A stretch of DNA of 44,715 bases from Candidatus Wolfebacteria bacterium GW2011_GWE2_44_13 (GTDB taxonomy: Bacteria > Patescibacteriota > Minisyncoccia > UBA6257 > UBA9933): contig LCHW01000004.1 in assembly GCA_001000675.1 (NCBI GenBank), forward strand, positions 1-44,715. Direction: 5' to 3'. Both the position numbers and the translations under genes were made by a program. The notes beneath the pieces were generated by a model. The model did not search any database. It saw nothing but the letters and a program-made list of their open reading frames with translations, and was not told the DNA's origin. Shown one piece after another: positions 17,247-26,313 of the stretch; the first letter of the stretch is position 1, and each line of letters begins with the position of its first letter.

Positions 17247-17349
17247 ATTTTGGCGAACTCCTTCGTTGCGGGTCCTGTTATCTCGTTCGTCGTACCGCTT
17301 TGGTACGCCTCCCTCGCTAACTTCCCGCGCCTCGCACTTCATCCAAAAT
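17247..17349. repeat. Structured roughly 100-bp repeat, copy B
   Basis: Imperfect terminal inverted repeats AAACAGTTTATTTTGG.../CCAAAATAAATTTGTTT; internal hairpin GTACCAAAGCGGTAC; shares GAACGAG and CGCCAAA with the 5551-5648 copy. Confidence 0.6.
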
Positions 17350-17358
17350 AAATTTGTT

Positions 17359-17925
17359 TTATTGGTTTTCTTCCGGTACTTCCGGCTGTTCCTTTACTGC
17401 TTCGGCCTTTATTCCTCCAGTCTTCACAACAACTTTCAGCTTTTTCAATGCTTCAATCGTTGCCATTCCGTTTGTAAGCTTGTTCTTTGTTGTTCCTAAT
17501 GTCTTTGAGGTAGCATCTTTGATACCTGCTAACAAGAGTACGTCGCGAACTGAACCTCCTGCCTTCAAACCATGCCCGAGCTTTGCTGGCTTGATAACAA
17601 CCTGTGCGGCGCTATATTTTGCCAACACTTCGTGCGGGATGCTTCGTCCTTTCAAAGGGATGGTAATCAAGTTCTTCTTTGCCTTGAGCTTACCCTTGTC
17701 CACTGCCTGTGCGACATCGAGTCCCTTGCCGACTCCGATACCTACCTGGCCTTTTTCATTTCCGATGACAACTGTCGCGCGGAAACTCATTCGCTTACCT
17801 CCCGCAACAACACGCGTAACGCGGCGCAAGTCGAGTATCTTATCCTTATATTCAGATTTTGGCTTCATTTCCCGTGAATCCCTGCGGGGTCCCCGATTTG
17901 AATCTCGATTTGGTGTGTTCATCAT
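17359..17925 (-). CDS. rpsE: Ribosomal protein uS5
   Basis: EYKDKILDLRRVTRVVAGGKRMSFRATVVIGNEKGQVGIGVGKG. Confidence 0.97.
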   Translation of the reverse strand: MMNTPNRDSNRGPRRDSREMKPKSEYKDKILDLRRVTRVVAGGKRMSFRATVVIGNEKGQVGIGVGKGLDVAQAVDKGKLKAKKNLITIPLKGRSIPHEVLAKYSAAQVVIKPAKLGHGLKAGGSVRDVLLLAGIKDATSKTLGTTKNKLTNGMATIEALKKLKVVVKTGGIKAEAVKEQPEVPEENQ

Positions 17926-17934
17926 ACCTGTTGT

Positions 17935-18288
17935 TTATATTTGCAATCCGCCCTTTCGTGCGCCTTCTGCTACTGCCTTTACTCGACCGTGATAGTTATA
18001 TCCTCCGCGGTCAAATACCGCTGCAACAACCTTCAAATCCAATGCCTTCTTTGCGATCATCTCGCCAAGGGCCTCTGCTTTGACGATCTTTGCCTCCTTC
18101 CCCTTCATTTCGCGGGTTGAAGCACTTACCAATGTCTTACCGATTGTATCATCGATCAACTGCACTGAAGTGAATTGATTGGTGCGCAATACGGAAAGTC
18201 TTGGTCGAGCTGGAGTTCCTGAAATCTTTGCTCGAGTTCGAATCTGTCGGCGTTTCTTTATTTGATTGAGTTCCTTTGTTTTGTTCAT
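17935..18288 (-). CDS. rplR: Ribosomal protein uL18
   Basis: TPARPRLSVLRTNQFTSVQLIDD. Confidence 0.95.
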   Translation of the reverse strand: MNKTKELNQIKKRRQIRTRAKISGTPARPRLSVLRTNQFTSVQLIDDTIGKTLVSASTREMKGKEAKIVKAEALGEMIAKKALDLKVVAAVFDRGGYNYHGRVKAVAEGARKGGLQI

Positions 18289-18308
18289 AGCTTTGTTTCA
18301 ACAAATCA

Positions 18309-18872
18309 TTACTTGCCGACCTTCTTACCCTGCTTGCGTCGTACGACTTCGCCTCTGTATCGAATACCTTTTCCTTTATATGGTTCCGGCTTTCGAATCT
18401 TTCTGATTTCAGCTGCAGTCTGTCCGACCATTGCCTTATCGATTCCTGTGATTGTAATAGTGTTCTTTTCAGTAGAAAGTTTGATGCCTTTTCGTGCCTC
18501 ATACTTTACTGGATGAGAGAAACCGATATTGAGAACGATGTTCTCTCCGTCCATCGCAACGCGATAGCCGACTCCTTCAATTTCTAAAACTTTTGTAAAA
18601 CCTCCTAGTACTCCCTGGATTGCATTTGCGGTCAATGCACGCATTGTTCCCCAGTTTGATTTCGCCTGCTTCGTGGTATCGTCAATCGTGAATGTGATTG
18701 CATTCTTCATGACACCCTCTGCATCTGCAGCATCACCTATTTCAGTTTTTACAAACGGAAGTACGTCCATTGTTACGACGTTATCCCCTTTCTTCAATTC
18801 CAAAGCAGTTCCGTTGAATGTAACGGCTACTCCTTCAGGAATTATTATCGGTTTTTTTCCAACTTTTGACAT
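18309..18872 (-). CDS. rplF: Ribosomal protein uL6
   Basis: MSKVGKKPIIIPEGV...PEPYKGKGIRYRGEVVRRKQGKK. Confidence 0.97.
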   Translation of the reverse strand: MSKVGKKPIIIPEGVAVTFNGTALELKKGDNVVTMDVLPFVKTEIGDAADAEGVMKNAITFTIDDTTKQAKSNWGTMRALTANAIQGVLGGFTKVLEIEGVGYRVAMDGENIVLNIGFSHPVKYEARKGIKLSTEKNTITITGIDKAMVGQTAAEIRKIRKPEPYKGKGIRYRGEVVRRKQGKKVGK

Positions 18873-18892
18873 AAATGTAGTTTATTTTACGG

Positions 18893-19276
18893 TTACCAGA
18901 TCTCAAAGAAGATCTCTCCACCAACTTTTTCCTTACGAGCTTGTCCGCCAGTCATAATACCCTTTGGTGTTGATATTACTGCAAGACCAAAGCCACTCTT
19001 TACTGGGCGAATTTCGTCACATCCTTTGTAGATATGAAGACTTGGGCGGCTCACAAAACGAATTCCTTCGATTGCTCCCTTTCCATCCTCTCCATACTTC
19101 AAGTCAATGCTCAATACGCGCTTCGGAGCTCTTCCTTTCTTGTCATACGCAGCAATGTACTTGCGGCTTGCAAGAATCTCCAAGATCCGTTCATCGTTCT
19201 TCGTGTACGGAACTTTAATAGACTCCTTTTTTACTGCCTGCGCGTTTTTAATTTGTGTCAATAGGTCGATATACAT
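18893..19276 (-). CDS. rpsH: Ribosomal protein uS8
   Basis: RPSLHIYKGCDEIRPVKSGFGLAVISTPKGIMTGGQARKEKVGGEI. Confidence 0.96.
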   Translation of the reverse strand: MYIDLLTQIKNAQAVKKESIKVPYTKNDERILEILASRKYIAAYDKKGRAPKRVLSIDLKYGEDGKGAIEGIRFVSRPSLHIYKGCDEIRPVKSGFGLAVISTPKGIMTGGQARKEKVGGEIFFEIW

Positions 19277-19294
19277 AATTCAAATTCGTATTAT

Positions 19295-19480
19295 TTACCA
19301 AGATGCTTTCTTTACTCCCGGGATTTCACCCTTTGATGCCATTTCCCTGAAGCAGATCCTGCAAAGACCAAAGTCGCGCATATATGCCCGTCCTCGACCG
19401 CACTTAAAACACCGGTTTGTTGCACGGGACTGAAACTTAGGTTCTTTTTGTGATCTTACGACAACTGATTTTTTAGCCAT
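19295..19480 (-). CDS. rpsN: Ribosomal protein uS14, zinc-binding form
   Basis: [38 protein letters not shown]. Confidence 0.96.
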   Translation of the reverse strand: MAKKSVVVRSQKEPKFQSRATNRCFKCGRGRAYMRDFGLCRICFREMASKGEIPGVKKASW

Positions 19481-19511
19481 GATAATAGAAGTAAATAATA
19501 CACTCAACTGG

Positions 19512-20069
19512 TTAACTCTTCAAGGGCACACCCATTAATCGATACATTTCGACCGCCTCTTCTCGTGTATTTGCACGAGTAACGACTGTGAACTGCACTC
19601 CGAAATCTGCTTTCGCCTGCTCCGGGTTTATTTCAGGAAACACGGTGTGTTCCTTGAATCCGATAGATAGGTTTCCAACTGAATCGATACCTGTTGTTTC
19701 AAGACCTTTAAAGTCTCGGACGCGAGGGAAAACGATCTTGTTCACTTTTTCCAAAAATGCATACATACGCTCTCCGCGCAAGGTAACTGAAACACCAACA
19801 ACGGCACCCTCTCGCATCTTGAATCCTGCAATGGATTTCTTTGACTGATTGGTTCGTGGCTTTTGTCCGGTCATTGCTGCGAGTTCACTAACTACTGCTG
19901 GCAATAATTTATCGGTAAAGCTTGCCTGTTGGCTCATGCGTCCCGTACCTACATTTACTACGATCTTTTGGATCTTTGGCGCAGCCATTTCGTTCTTGTA
20001 TCCGAATTTGGCCTTCAATGCAGGAACTACCTCCTTTATGTATTTTTCTTTTAGGCTTAGATCTTTCAT
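19512..20069 (-). CDS. rplE: Ribosomal protein uL5
   Basis: [10 protein letters not shown]...[22 protein letters not shown]. Confidence 0.97.
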   Translation of the reverse strand: MKDLSLKEKYIKEVVPALKAKFGYKNEMAAPKIQKIVVNVGTGRMSQQASFTDKLLPAVVSELAAMTGQKPRTNQSKKSIAGFKMREGAVVGVSVTLRGERMYAFLEKVNKIVFPRVRDFKGLETTGIDSVGNLSIGFKEHTVFPEINPEQAKADFGVQFTVVTRANTREEAVEMYRLMGVPLKS

Positions 20070-20102
20070 AATCGCTCGTAAATTACTTAACGCTTGCGCA
20101 TC

Positions 20103-20411
20103 TTAGCTGATGCGTGCTTTGCACTTTTTGCAGACGCGAACTTTTTTATCATTCTCGACCGCTACTCCGACACGGGTTGCCTTTCCGCATGCTGGGCATA
20201 CCAACATAGCGTTTGAAGCATTGAGTGAACGTGGGATCGTTACGATCTGTCCTTTTTCTCCCTGCTTCTTTGGCTTAACGTTCTTCTTATATAAATTAAG
20301 GCCTTCGACAAGAATACGTCCTTTTAGCGGCATGATGCTCAACACTTTTCCAGTATTTCCCTTCTCCTTGCCCTGCATTATTTTTACTGTATCACCTTTT
20401 TTGATTCGCAT
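20103..20411 (-). CDS. rplX: Ribosomal protein uL24
   Basis: MRIKKGDTVKIMQGKEKGNTGKVL. Confidence 0.96.
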   Translation of the reverse strand: MRIKKGDTVKIMQGKEKGNTGKVLSIMPLKGRILVEGLNLYKKNVKPKKQGEKGQIVTIPRSLNASNAMLVCPACGKATRVGVAVENDKKVRVCKKCKARIS

Positions 20412-20423
20412 GTTTGTGTTGAA

Positions 20424-20792
20424 TTATACAATATCTTCCGCCATCGTAACGATTTTCTCAAATCCTTTTTCCTTTAATTCACGTGGAATTGGTCCAAAGA
20501 TACGAGTTGCGTTTGGTTCCATCTTTGCGTTGAGAATAACTGCTGCATTCTCATCGAATCGGATGTATGAACCATCGGCTCGCTTCATCGCTTTGCACTG
20601 TCGTACCACAACTGCCTTTACAACATCCTTCTTCTTTACCGACTTGCGAGGTTCCGCGGTCTGTACGGAAGCGACAAAAATATCGCCAATACGTGCATAC
20701 CTTCTTCGGGTTCCTCCCAAGATGCGGAAACAACGGATGGTTTTTGCTCCAGAGTTGTCAGCAACTTTTAAAATTGATCGTTCTTGTATCAT
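20424..20792 (-). CDS. rplN: Ribosomal protein uL14 (start [17 protein letters not shown]; longer ORF rejected)
   Basis: [38 protein letters not shown]. Confidence 0.96.
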   Translation of the reverse strand: MIQERSILKVADNSGAKTIRCFRILGGTRRRYARIGDIFVASVQTAEPRKSVKKKDVVKAVVVRQCKAMKRADGSYIRFDENAAVILNAKMEPNATRIFGPIPRELKEKGFEKIVTMAEDIV

Positions 20793-20820
20793 ATGCTTGG
20801 ATTCGGTAACGGTTACGAGT

Positions 20821-20868
20821 TTGCGGGTTACGGGTTGCTTTTGCAACTCATAACTCGCCAACCCGCAA
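20821..20868. repeat. Intergenic hairpin between rpsQ and rplN
   Basis: TTGCGGGTT/AACCCGCAA outer arms and GTTGC-TTTT-GCAAC inner arms. Confidence 0.6.
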
Positions 20869-20882
20869 CACATTTCCTGTAC

Positions 20883-21116
20883 TTAGATCTTTCCGACAAT
20901 ACGGAAGTACTTGTCTTTGCTCATCGGCCTTGTCTCTTCGATGACAACTACGTCACCTTGTTTGTACTCGTTTTGCTCATCGTGCGCTTTAAAACGTGCG
21001 GTGACTTTGTACATTTTCTGATAGGTCGGGTGCTTTGCAAGTCGCGTAACCGCTACCACTCGTGTTTTGTCCATTTTATCGGAAACAACTGTTCCCTGTA
21101 ATTTTCTTGCTGACAT
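20883..21116 (-). CDS. rpsQ: Ribosomal protein uS17
   Basis: [30 protein letters not shown]. Confidence 0.95.
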   Translation of the reverse strand: MSARKLQGTVVSDKMDKTRVVAVTRLAKHPTYQKMYKVTARFKAHDEQNEYKQGDVVVIEETRPMSKDKYFRIVGKI

Positions 21117-21136
21117 AATATAAAATAGTAGATAGA

Positions 21137-21337
21137 TTACGCTTCTTTCTTGGCAGTTATCATCGTTGACAACCGTGCTACGACCTTTTTGAGCTTTTTG
21201 ATTTGAGAAACGTTCTTTACTTTACCAGCTGCAAGGTCAAACTTCAAGTCCCTCAACTTCGTCTGGCTCTCGCTCAGCTCTTTTTGCATTTCTGCATGCG
21301 ATTTGCTTTTTAATTGTTGGAGGTCTTGCTTTTTCAT
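21137..21337 (-). CDS. rpmC: Ribosomal protein uL29
   Basis: Position between S17 and L16; [33 protein letters not shown]. Confidence 0.9.
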   Translation of the reverse strand: MKKQDLQQLKSKSHAEMQKELSESQTKLRDLKFDLAAGKVKNVSQIKKLKKVVARLSTMITAKKEA

Positions 21338-21744
21338 TTTGTTACAACTCTTGTTTTAACTGGTAATTTGTGTCCTGCTAGGCGGAATGCCTCGCGAGCG
21401 ACTTCTTCTTTCACACCATCGATTTCGAATAACATTCTGCCCGGTTTGACGGGGAACACATAGTGATCCACGTTACCTTTACCTCCTCCGAGGGTAACCT
21501 CAGGCGGCATCTTGGTGACCGGCTTGTCTGGGAATACCCGGATCCAAATCTTTCCTCCGCGCTTTGTGAAGTGCGTGATTGATTTTCGGGCAGCCTCAAT
21601 CTGACGGGAGTTTAGCCAAACGCTTTCGAGCGACTGTATTCCAAAGGATCCGAACTCTAGTCCAATTCCTCGGGTTTCAACCGTTCGCTTTCGGCTTCTA
21701 CCTTTGTGCCATTTCCTGTGTTTTACTTTTTTCGGGATAAGCAT
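21334..21744 (-). CDS. rplP: Ribosomal protein uL16
   Basis: MLIPKKVKHRKWHKGRSR...GGKIWIRVFPDKPVTKMPPEVTLGGGKGNVDHYVFPVKPGRMLFE. Confidence 0.97.
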   Translation of the reverse strand: MLIPKKVKHRKWHKGRSRKRTVETRGIGLEFGSFGIQSLESVWLNSRQIEAARKSITHFTKRGGKIWIRVFPDKPVTKMPPEVTLGGGKGNVDHYVFPVKPGRMLFEIDGVKEEVAREAFRLAGHKLPVKTRVVTK

Positions 21745-21756
21745 ACTTGTACGTTA

Positions 21757-22485
21757 TTAGTTTCTTCGCTGTGGGCGATTCTCGGAATAAGATTGGCGCT
21801 TTACTGGCTCCTTTTCTTTTTCCTTAAACACCTCGCCCTTATTGATCCACACCTTTATACCAATGGTTCCATAGGTTGTATAGGCGGTTGCTTCTGCGTA
21901 ATCGATATCTGCGCGAATTGTCTGCAACGGAATAGTTCCTTTTGCAAGCTGTTCAGTTCGTGCGATTTCTGCACCGTTCAAACGACCAGAAACGCGAATC
22001 TTTGCTCCTTTTACTTCTCTGGACTGCATCAAGCTTTCCAGTGTCTTTTTCATAATGCGACGAAACGGCATACGTCGTTCCAAATCGCGAGCAATGTTGT
22101 ATCCGGTTACTGCGGAAGATACGTCAAATCGTTTCAGCTCTTCGATGTTCATGCTGATTCCAGTAAGCTTCTTGCTTCCGTTTTTCTTTCGGATGGCTGA
22201 AACTTTCTTATCGAGCAATTTCGAGAGATCTTCGATCCCCTTTCCTCCACGGCCGATGATCAAACCTGGCTTTGCGGCTTTGATGTGGATGCGAATCGAA
22301 TCGCCAAAGCGTTCAATTGCAACATAATCAATTCCGGCAGCACCGATTTTATCGGCGATGATCTTTCGGAGTGTGACGTCTTCTTCCAAGTATTCCTTGA
22401 AATTGACTCTCTTCGGGAACCAGCGAGCTGTCCAGTCTTTGATCACGCCTACCCTAAATGCAGTTGGTTTTATTTTGTGACCCAT
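21757..22485 (-). CDS. rpsC: Ribosomal protein uS3
   Basis: [39 protein letters not shown]. Confidence 0.97.
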   Translation of the reverse strand: MGHKIKPTAFRVGVIKDWTARWFPKRVNFKEYLEEDVTLRKIIADKIGAAGIDYVAIERFGDSIRIHIKAAKPGLIIGRGGKGIEDLSKLLDKKVSAIRKKNGSKKLTGISMNIEELKRFDVSSAVTGYNIARDLERRMPFRRIMKKTLESLMQSREVKGAKIRVSGRLNGAEIARTEQLAKGTIPLQTIRADIDYAEATAYTTYGTIGIKVWINKGEVFKEKEKEPVKRQSYSENRPQRRN

Positions 22486-22545
22486 AGTGATTAATAGTAG
22501 TAGAGTGTGTGCATCGTATTCCGATGCGCGAACCCTTATTTCAGT

Positions 22546-23094
22546 TTAGATAGATTTTCTCTGGAAAAGCTTGCGCTTTGTTCCTTCTTGAGTAGCTTTG
22601 GTTGTCTTCTCGGCCTTTTCAGTCTTTGTCTTTGGCTTCTCTTCAACCTTTTCGGTCTTTTCAGCCTTCTTTACAGCAACTTTCTTAACCTTTTCTGCCT
22701 TTACCTTAGTTGCCTTTTCCGACTGCTTTACCATAGTAAAGCGCGGTGCCTTTGTCTTATCAGATTCTTCGAGAACAATCGTGATATGGCTAGTCTTCTT
22801 TTGGATTGGCGTAGCGCGTCCTTGTGCTCTTGGTAACCAGCGCTTCAGCATCGGTCCACCATCAACTCGGATCTCCTTGACGAAAAGCTTTGATGCATCC
22901 ATTTTTGCGTTGTTGACCGCATTTGCGATCGCTGACTGCAACAATTTCAACACCGGCTCACTTGCTCGCTTTGCATTGATAGACAACTGTGCTTGCGCAT
23001 CATTGACTGACAATCCTTTGATAACCGTAGCCATCAAACGAGTCTTTCTCGGAGCCATTCGAAGATTATTTAATTTTGCTGTTTGCTGTTTCAT
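22546..23094 (-). CDS. rplV: Ribosomal protein uL22 with long Lys/Glu/Thr-rich C-terminal tail
   Basis: LNNLRMAPRKTRLMATVIKGL...VDGGPMLKRWLPRAQGRATPIQKKTSHITIVL then a low-complexity tail. Confidence 0.95.
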   Translation of the reverse strand: MKQQTAKLNNLRMAPRKTRLMATVIKGLSVNDAQAQLSINAKRASEPVLKLLQSAIANAVNNAKMDASKLFVKEIRVDGGPMLKRWLPRAQGRATPIQKKTSHITIVLEESDKTKAPRFTMVKQSEKATKVKAEKVKKVAVKKAEKTEKVEEKPKTKTEKAEKTTKATQEGTKRKLFQRKSI

Positions 23095-23116
23095 AAAATA
23101 TGATCTCGTTTACCCG

Positions 23117-23413
23117 TTATTTCTTCTGTGCTACTTTGCGATCTGCTTCCTTCGCCAACTTACCACCGTGTCTGATAAACTTCTTTGTTGGTGAGAATTC
23201 TCCCAATCGATGACCGACCATCTCTTCTGTCACTCGAACTGGAATAAAATCTTTTCCATTATGTACGCCAAACGTATGTCCGATCATTTCCGGAGCGATT
23301 TCGGAACTACGTGCCCACGTCTTGGTTACTGTTTTATCGCCAAGCGTTAAAACAGACACTTTTTTCATGAGTTTCTCGTCTACGTATGGACCTTTTTTTG
23401 CTGATCGTGACAT
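23117..23413 (-). CDS. rpsS: Ribosomal protein uS19
   Basis: [19 protein letters not shown]...[28 protein letters not shown]. Confidence 0.96.
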   Translation of the reverse strand: MSRSAKKGPYVDEKLMKKVSVLTLGDKTVTKTWARSSEIAPEMIGHTFGVHNGKDFIPVRVTEEMVGHRLGEFSPTKKFIRHGGKLAKEADRKVAQKK

Positions 23414-23481
23414 ATTGTGTATTGGATAACTCGTGAGCATTGCTGCTCGTGAGCTCGTAAGTAAATTAGTTTATTCGTTCC

Positions 23482-24324
23482 TTATTTAGTCTTATTTCGA
23501 ACTGTCGGCCTTCGCTTAACAATAAGTGAAGTTGACGCTTTCTTCTTATTTCGTGTCTTGCGTCCACCAGTGACCTTACCCCATGCAGTCTTCGGTCGCT
23601 TGGTTCCGCGTGGCTGACTTCCTTCTCCTCCACCGTATGGGTGATCGCACGGGTTCATAGCAGAGCCACGAACTGTCGGTCGGATTCCCAAGTGTCGAGA
23701 GCGTCCTGCCTTTCCAAGGTTAACCAAGTTATGTTCATGATTGGAACACTGTCCCATCGTTGCATATCCTTCGGTCAATACCTTTCGTACTTCTCCTGAT
23801 GGAAGCTTAAGGCTTGTATATTTTCCTTCGTGTGCCAATACCTGTGCATAGGAACCTGCAGATTTTACCATCTGTCCTCCTTTGCCTGGTTGTAATTCTA
23901 TATTGTAGACCATGTAGCTGGTCGGGATGTTCTTCAACTTTGAGCGGTTGCCGTTTTTTACAACTGCATTTTCCGCTGTGATGATTTCATCGCCAACTTT
24001 CATGTCCTTGCCAGCCAAAATATACCGTCTTTCGCCGTCATTGTAAAGCGCACGTGCGATAAACGCAGAGCGATACGGATCATATTCAATAGCTTCGATG
24101 CGTGCCGGAATATCAAACTTATTGTGTTTGAAATCCACCATACGGTAGAGCTGCTTTACACCTCCTCCCTGATGGCGGGTCGTGATACGGCCCTGGTTAT
24201 TGCGACCACCCCGCTTTGCGATTCGAATAAGCGCGCTTTTCATCGGCTCAATCTTAGTCAAAACGCTATAGTCAACCACAGTCATGTGGCGTCGTGATGG
24301 AGTTGTTGGTGAATATTTTTTCAT
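23482..24324 (-). CDS. rplB: Ribosomal protein uL2
   Basis: KRGGRNNQGRITTRHQGGGVKQLYR...VRGSAMNPCDHPYGGGEG. Confidence 0.97.
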   Translation of the reverse strand: MKKYSPTTPSRRHMTVVDYSVLTKIEPMKSALIRIAKRGGRNNQGRITTRHQGGGVKQLYRMVDFKHNKFDIPARIEAIEYDPYRSAFIARALYNDGERRYILAGKDMKVGDEIITAENAVVKNGNRSKLKNIPTSYMVYNIELQPGKGGQMVKSAGSYAQVLAHEGKYTSLKLPSGEVRKVLTEGYATMGQCSNHEHNLVNLGKAGRSRHLGIRPTVRGSAMNPCDHPYGGGEGSQPRGTKRPKTAWGKVTGGRKTRNKKKASTSLIVKRRPTVRNKTK

Positions 24325-24362
24325 AAAATGGTCATCTTAGTTTCTCGCGTTCATCCAGTACC

Positions 24363-24728
24363 TTAGGAAGGCATGATGTCGAGCTTCTGTCCTTTCTTGA
24401 GCGTCACAATGGCTTTCTTGGTGGTCTTTTTCTTACCATCAACGCCCTTGTACTTTTGTCGTTCTCCCCGGATAGTAACCGTGTTTACGGAAATCGGGTC
24501 GACGTTGTAAATCTTTTGGATCGCCTTTTTGATTTCAGCCTTGTTCGTATGTTTATCAACAACGAACACGTACTGACCGGCGGCACTCATATGATACGCC
24601 TTCTCGGTGATCAACGGGTGTTTTATTATAAACTCGTTGGCCGGATTTCGCAAAGCGCCCTTCTTCACCGCAGTTTTCTTTTCAGCAACTACGCCGTCTT
24701 CAGTTTTTATTTTCTTTGCAATAGCCAT
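24363..24728 (-). CDS. rplW: Ribosomal protein uL23
   Basis: IIKHPLITEKAYHMSAAGQYVFVVDKHTNKAEIKKAIQKIYNV. Confidence 0.96.
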   Translation of the reverse strand: MAIAKKIKTEDGVVAEKKTAVKKGALRNPANEFIIKHPLITEKAYHMSAAGQYVFVVDKHTNKAEIKKAIQKIYNVDPISVNTVTIRGERQKYKGVDGKKKTTKKAIVTLKKGQKLDIMPS

Positions 24729-24731
24729 GGT

Positions 24732-25361
24732 TTATATTTTGTAATGCTCTTCGATTTCTGCGATAGCGCCCTGTTCGATGATGAGGTTTTTATACTTCAT
24801 CAAGTCATAGACGTTTATTGATGCAGGGTTCAATGTATCAACATTCTTTATGTTGCCGAGTGCCTGAGCCAATTGGCGATTCTCTGTTGAGAGGATAACC
24901 ACTGTCTTAGAGCGTAGATCGACAAAGTTTCGCAATGCGTCAGCCCATTCCTTCGTCTTTGTTCCCACTTTTGCAAATGAGTCAACTACGGTAACGTTGT
25001 TGTCTGCGAATCTCTTAGAAAGAACTGAGTAGACAGCGACTCGCTTCATCTTCTTGTTAATCTTCTTTGAGAAATCACGATCCTTGCTTGGACCATGCGT
25101 TACGCCTCCTCCCTTCCATAATGGAGATCGGATAGAACCATGTCGTGCGCGACCAGTTCCCTTTTGCTTCCACGGCTTCTTACCTCCGCCGCGTACTTCG
25201 CTGCGTCCTTTGGCATGTGCCCAAGGATCACGTCGGTTCGCAAGATGCGTTACGAGCGCCTGGTGTACCAAATCTGGGTTCCATCGCGTGGCAACCATCA
25301 GCTCTGGCATTTCCATCGTTCCTGCCTTTTCGTTTTTATAGTTTAAGATATCAACTTTCAT
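24732..25361 (-). CDS. rplD: Ribosomal protein uL4
   Basis: RSEVRGGGKKPWKQKGTGRARHGSIRSPLWKGGGVTHGP. Confidence 0.97.
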   Translation of the reverse strand: MKVDILNYKNEKAGTMEMPELMVATRWNPDLVHQALVTHLANRRDPWAHAKGRSEVRGGGKKPWKQKGTGRARHGSIRSPLWKGGGVTHGPSKDRDFSKKINKKMKRVAVYSVLSKRFADNNVTVVDSFAKVGTKTKEWADALRNFVDLRSKTVVILSTENRQLAQALGNIKNVDTLNPASINVYDLMKYKNLIIEQGAIAEIEEHYKI

Positions 25362-25395
25362 ACAATAGGTATCGATTTATTGTTTCGCTTTCGCG

Positions 25396-25995
25396 TTAGC
25401 TTCGTACTTCGATAATAGTTCCTCTCATTCCTGGAACTGCACCGTGAATCATCAAGAGGTTATTTTCTTTGTCGATTGCAGCAACCTTAAGGTTCTTAAT
25501 CGAGAAGCGCTCCAGACCCATGTGCCCAGCCATCTTTCTTCCTGGTACAACGCGCTGCGTTGCGGTAGATCCGATAGATCCTGGTGCACGATGTCGGTTC
25601 TTCTGACCGTGTGTCTTAGGTCCTCCATGAAATCCATGTCGCTTTACAACGCCCTGGAAACCACGTCCCTTTGACAAACCACTAATCTTTACCACATCAC
25701 CTTCGGTGAATTGTGCGACATCGATGATATCTCCAACCTTCAACTCGGAACCTTCAACCCGGAATTCTTTTAGGGTTTTGAAATTTCCTAGATCCTTCAG
25801 ATGTCCTGCAAGAGGCTTGTTCGCTTTCTTGTCAGATTTATCGAATCCAACTTGAACCGCTTCATAACCATCCTTTTCAGTGCCACGCAATTGCGTCACT
25901 GTTATTGGACCAGCTTGCAGAATCGTTACCGGGATCTGCTTATCGCCTTGCCAAATCTGAGTCATTTTTACTTTTTTGCCGAGTATGAATTTCAT
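25396..25995 (-). CDS. rplC: Ribosomal protein uL3
   Basis: MKFILGKKVKMTQIW...GRGFQGVVKRHGFHGGPKTHGQKNRHRAPGSIG. Confidence 0.97.
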   Translation of the reverse strand: MKFILGKKVKMTQIWQGDKQIPVTILQAGPITVTQLRGTEKDGYEAVQVGFDKSDKKANKPLAGHLKDLGNFKTLKEFRVEGSELKVGDIIDVAQFTEGDVVKISGLSKGRGFQGVVKRHGFHGGPKTHGQKNRHRAPGSIGSTATQRVVPGRKMAGHMGLERFSIKNLKVAAIDKENNLLMIHGAVPGMRGTIIEVRS

Positions 25996-26012
25996 AGTAT
26001 GTTTATCTATCG

Positions 26013-26043
26013 AAAAAAACGAGCGGATTTAGTAATCCACCCG
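26013..26043 (-). terminator. Terminator-like hairpin in the rplC leader (candidate attenuator)
   Basis: CGGGTGGATT-ACTA-AATCCGCTCG-TTTTTTT on minus strand, 10 bp stem with two G-U pairs. Confidence 0.65.
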
Positions 26044-26059
26044 TCCCTTTGGTGTTTTG

Positions 26060-26132
26060 ACTAAATCTTTCGTAAAAGATTATTTGCTACGCTATTTTCT
26101 TTTTCAATCGATACCAACATTCCTGTTGATAT
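26060..26132 (-). promoter_or_regulatory. Structured 5' leader of the ribosomal operon (two tetraloop hairpins)
   Basis: ATATCAACA-GGAA-TGTTGGTAT and AATCTTT-TACG-AAAGATT. Confidence 0.6.
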
Positions 26133-26143
26133 TTGACTTAGTG

Positions 26144-26172
26144 AGAATAACAGATAGCTCGAGCCATGTCAA
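26144..26172 (-). promoter_or_regulatory. Ribosomal operon promoter
   Basis: TTGACA-N17-TATTCT. Confidence 0.8.
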
Positions 26173-26241
26173 CACCTTTTGGAGCTCTTAAGCTCGATAG
26201 CCAGGGTAAGCTCGTAAGCGATACGGGACACGGGAGCTTTT

Positions 26242-26265
26242 CATTCCCGCCTACGCGGGAATGAC
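26242..26265 (+). repeat. Single REP-like repeat, left flank atypical
   Basis: tcattcccgcctacgcgggaatga. Confidence 0.75.
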
Positions 26266-26277
26266 ACCTAGAAAAAC

Positions 26278-26303
26278 AAAGGCCCCGCACAGCGGGGCCT
26301 TTA
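26278..26303 (-). terminator. Intrinsic terminator of 26314-26445 gene
   Basis: AAAGGCCCCGCTGTGCGGGGCCTTT. Confidence 0.7.
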
Positions 26304-26313
26304 AGCAGGAGAC

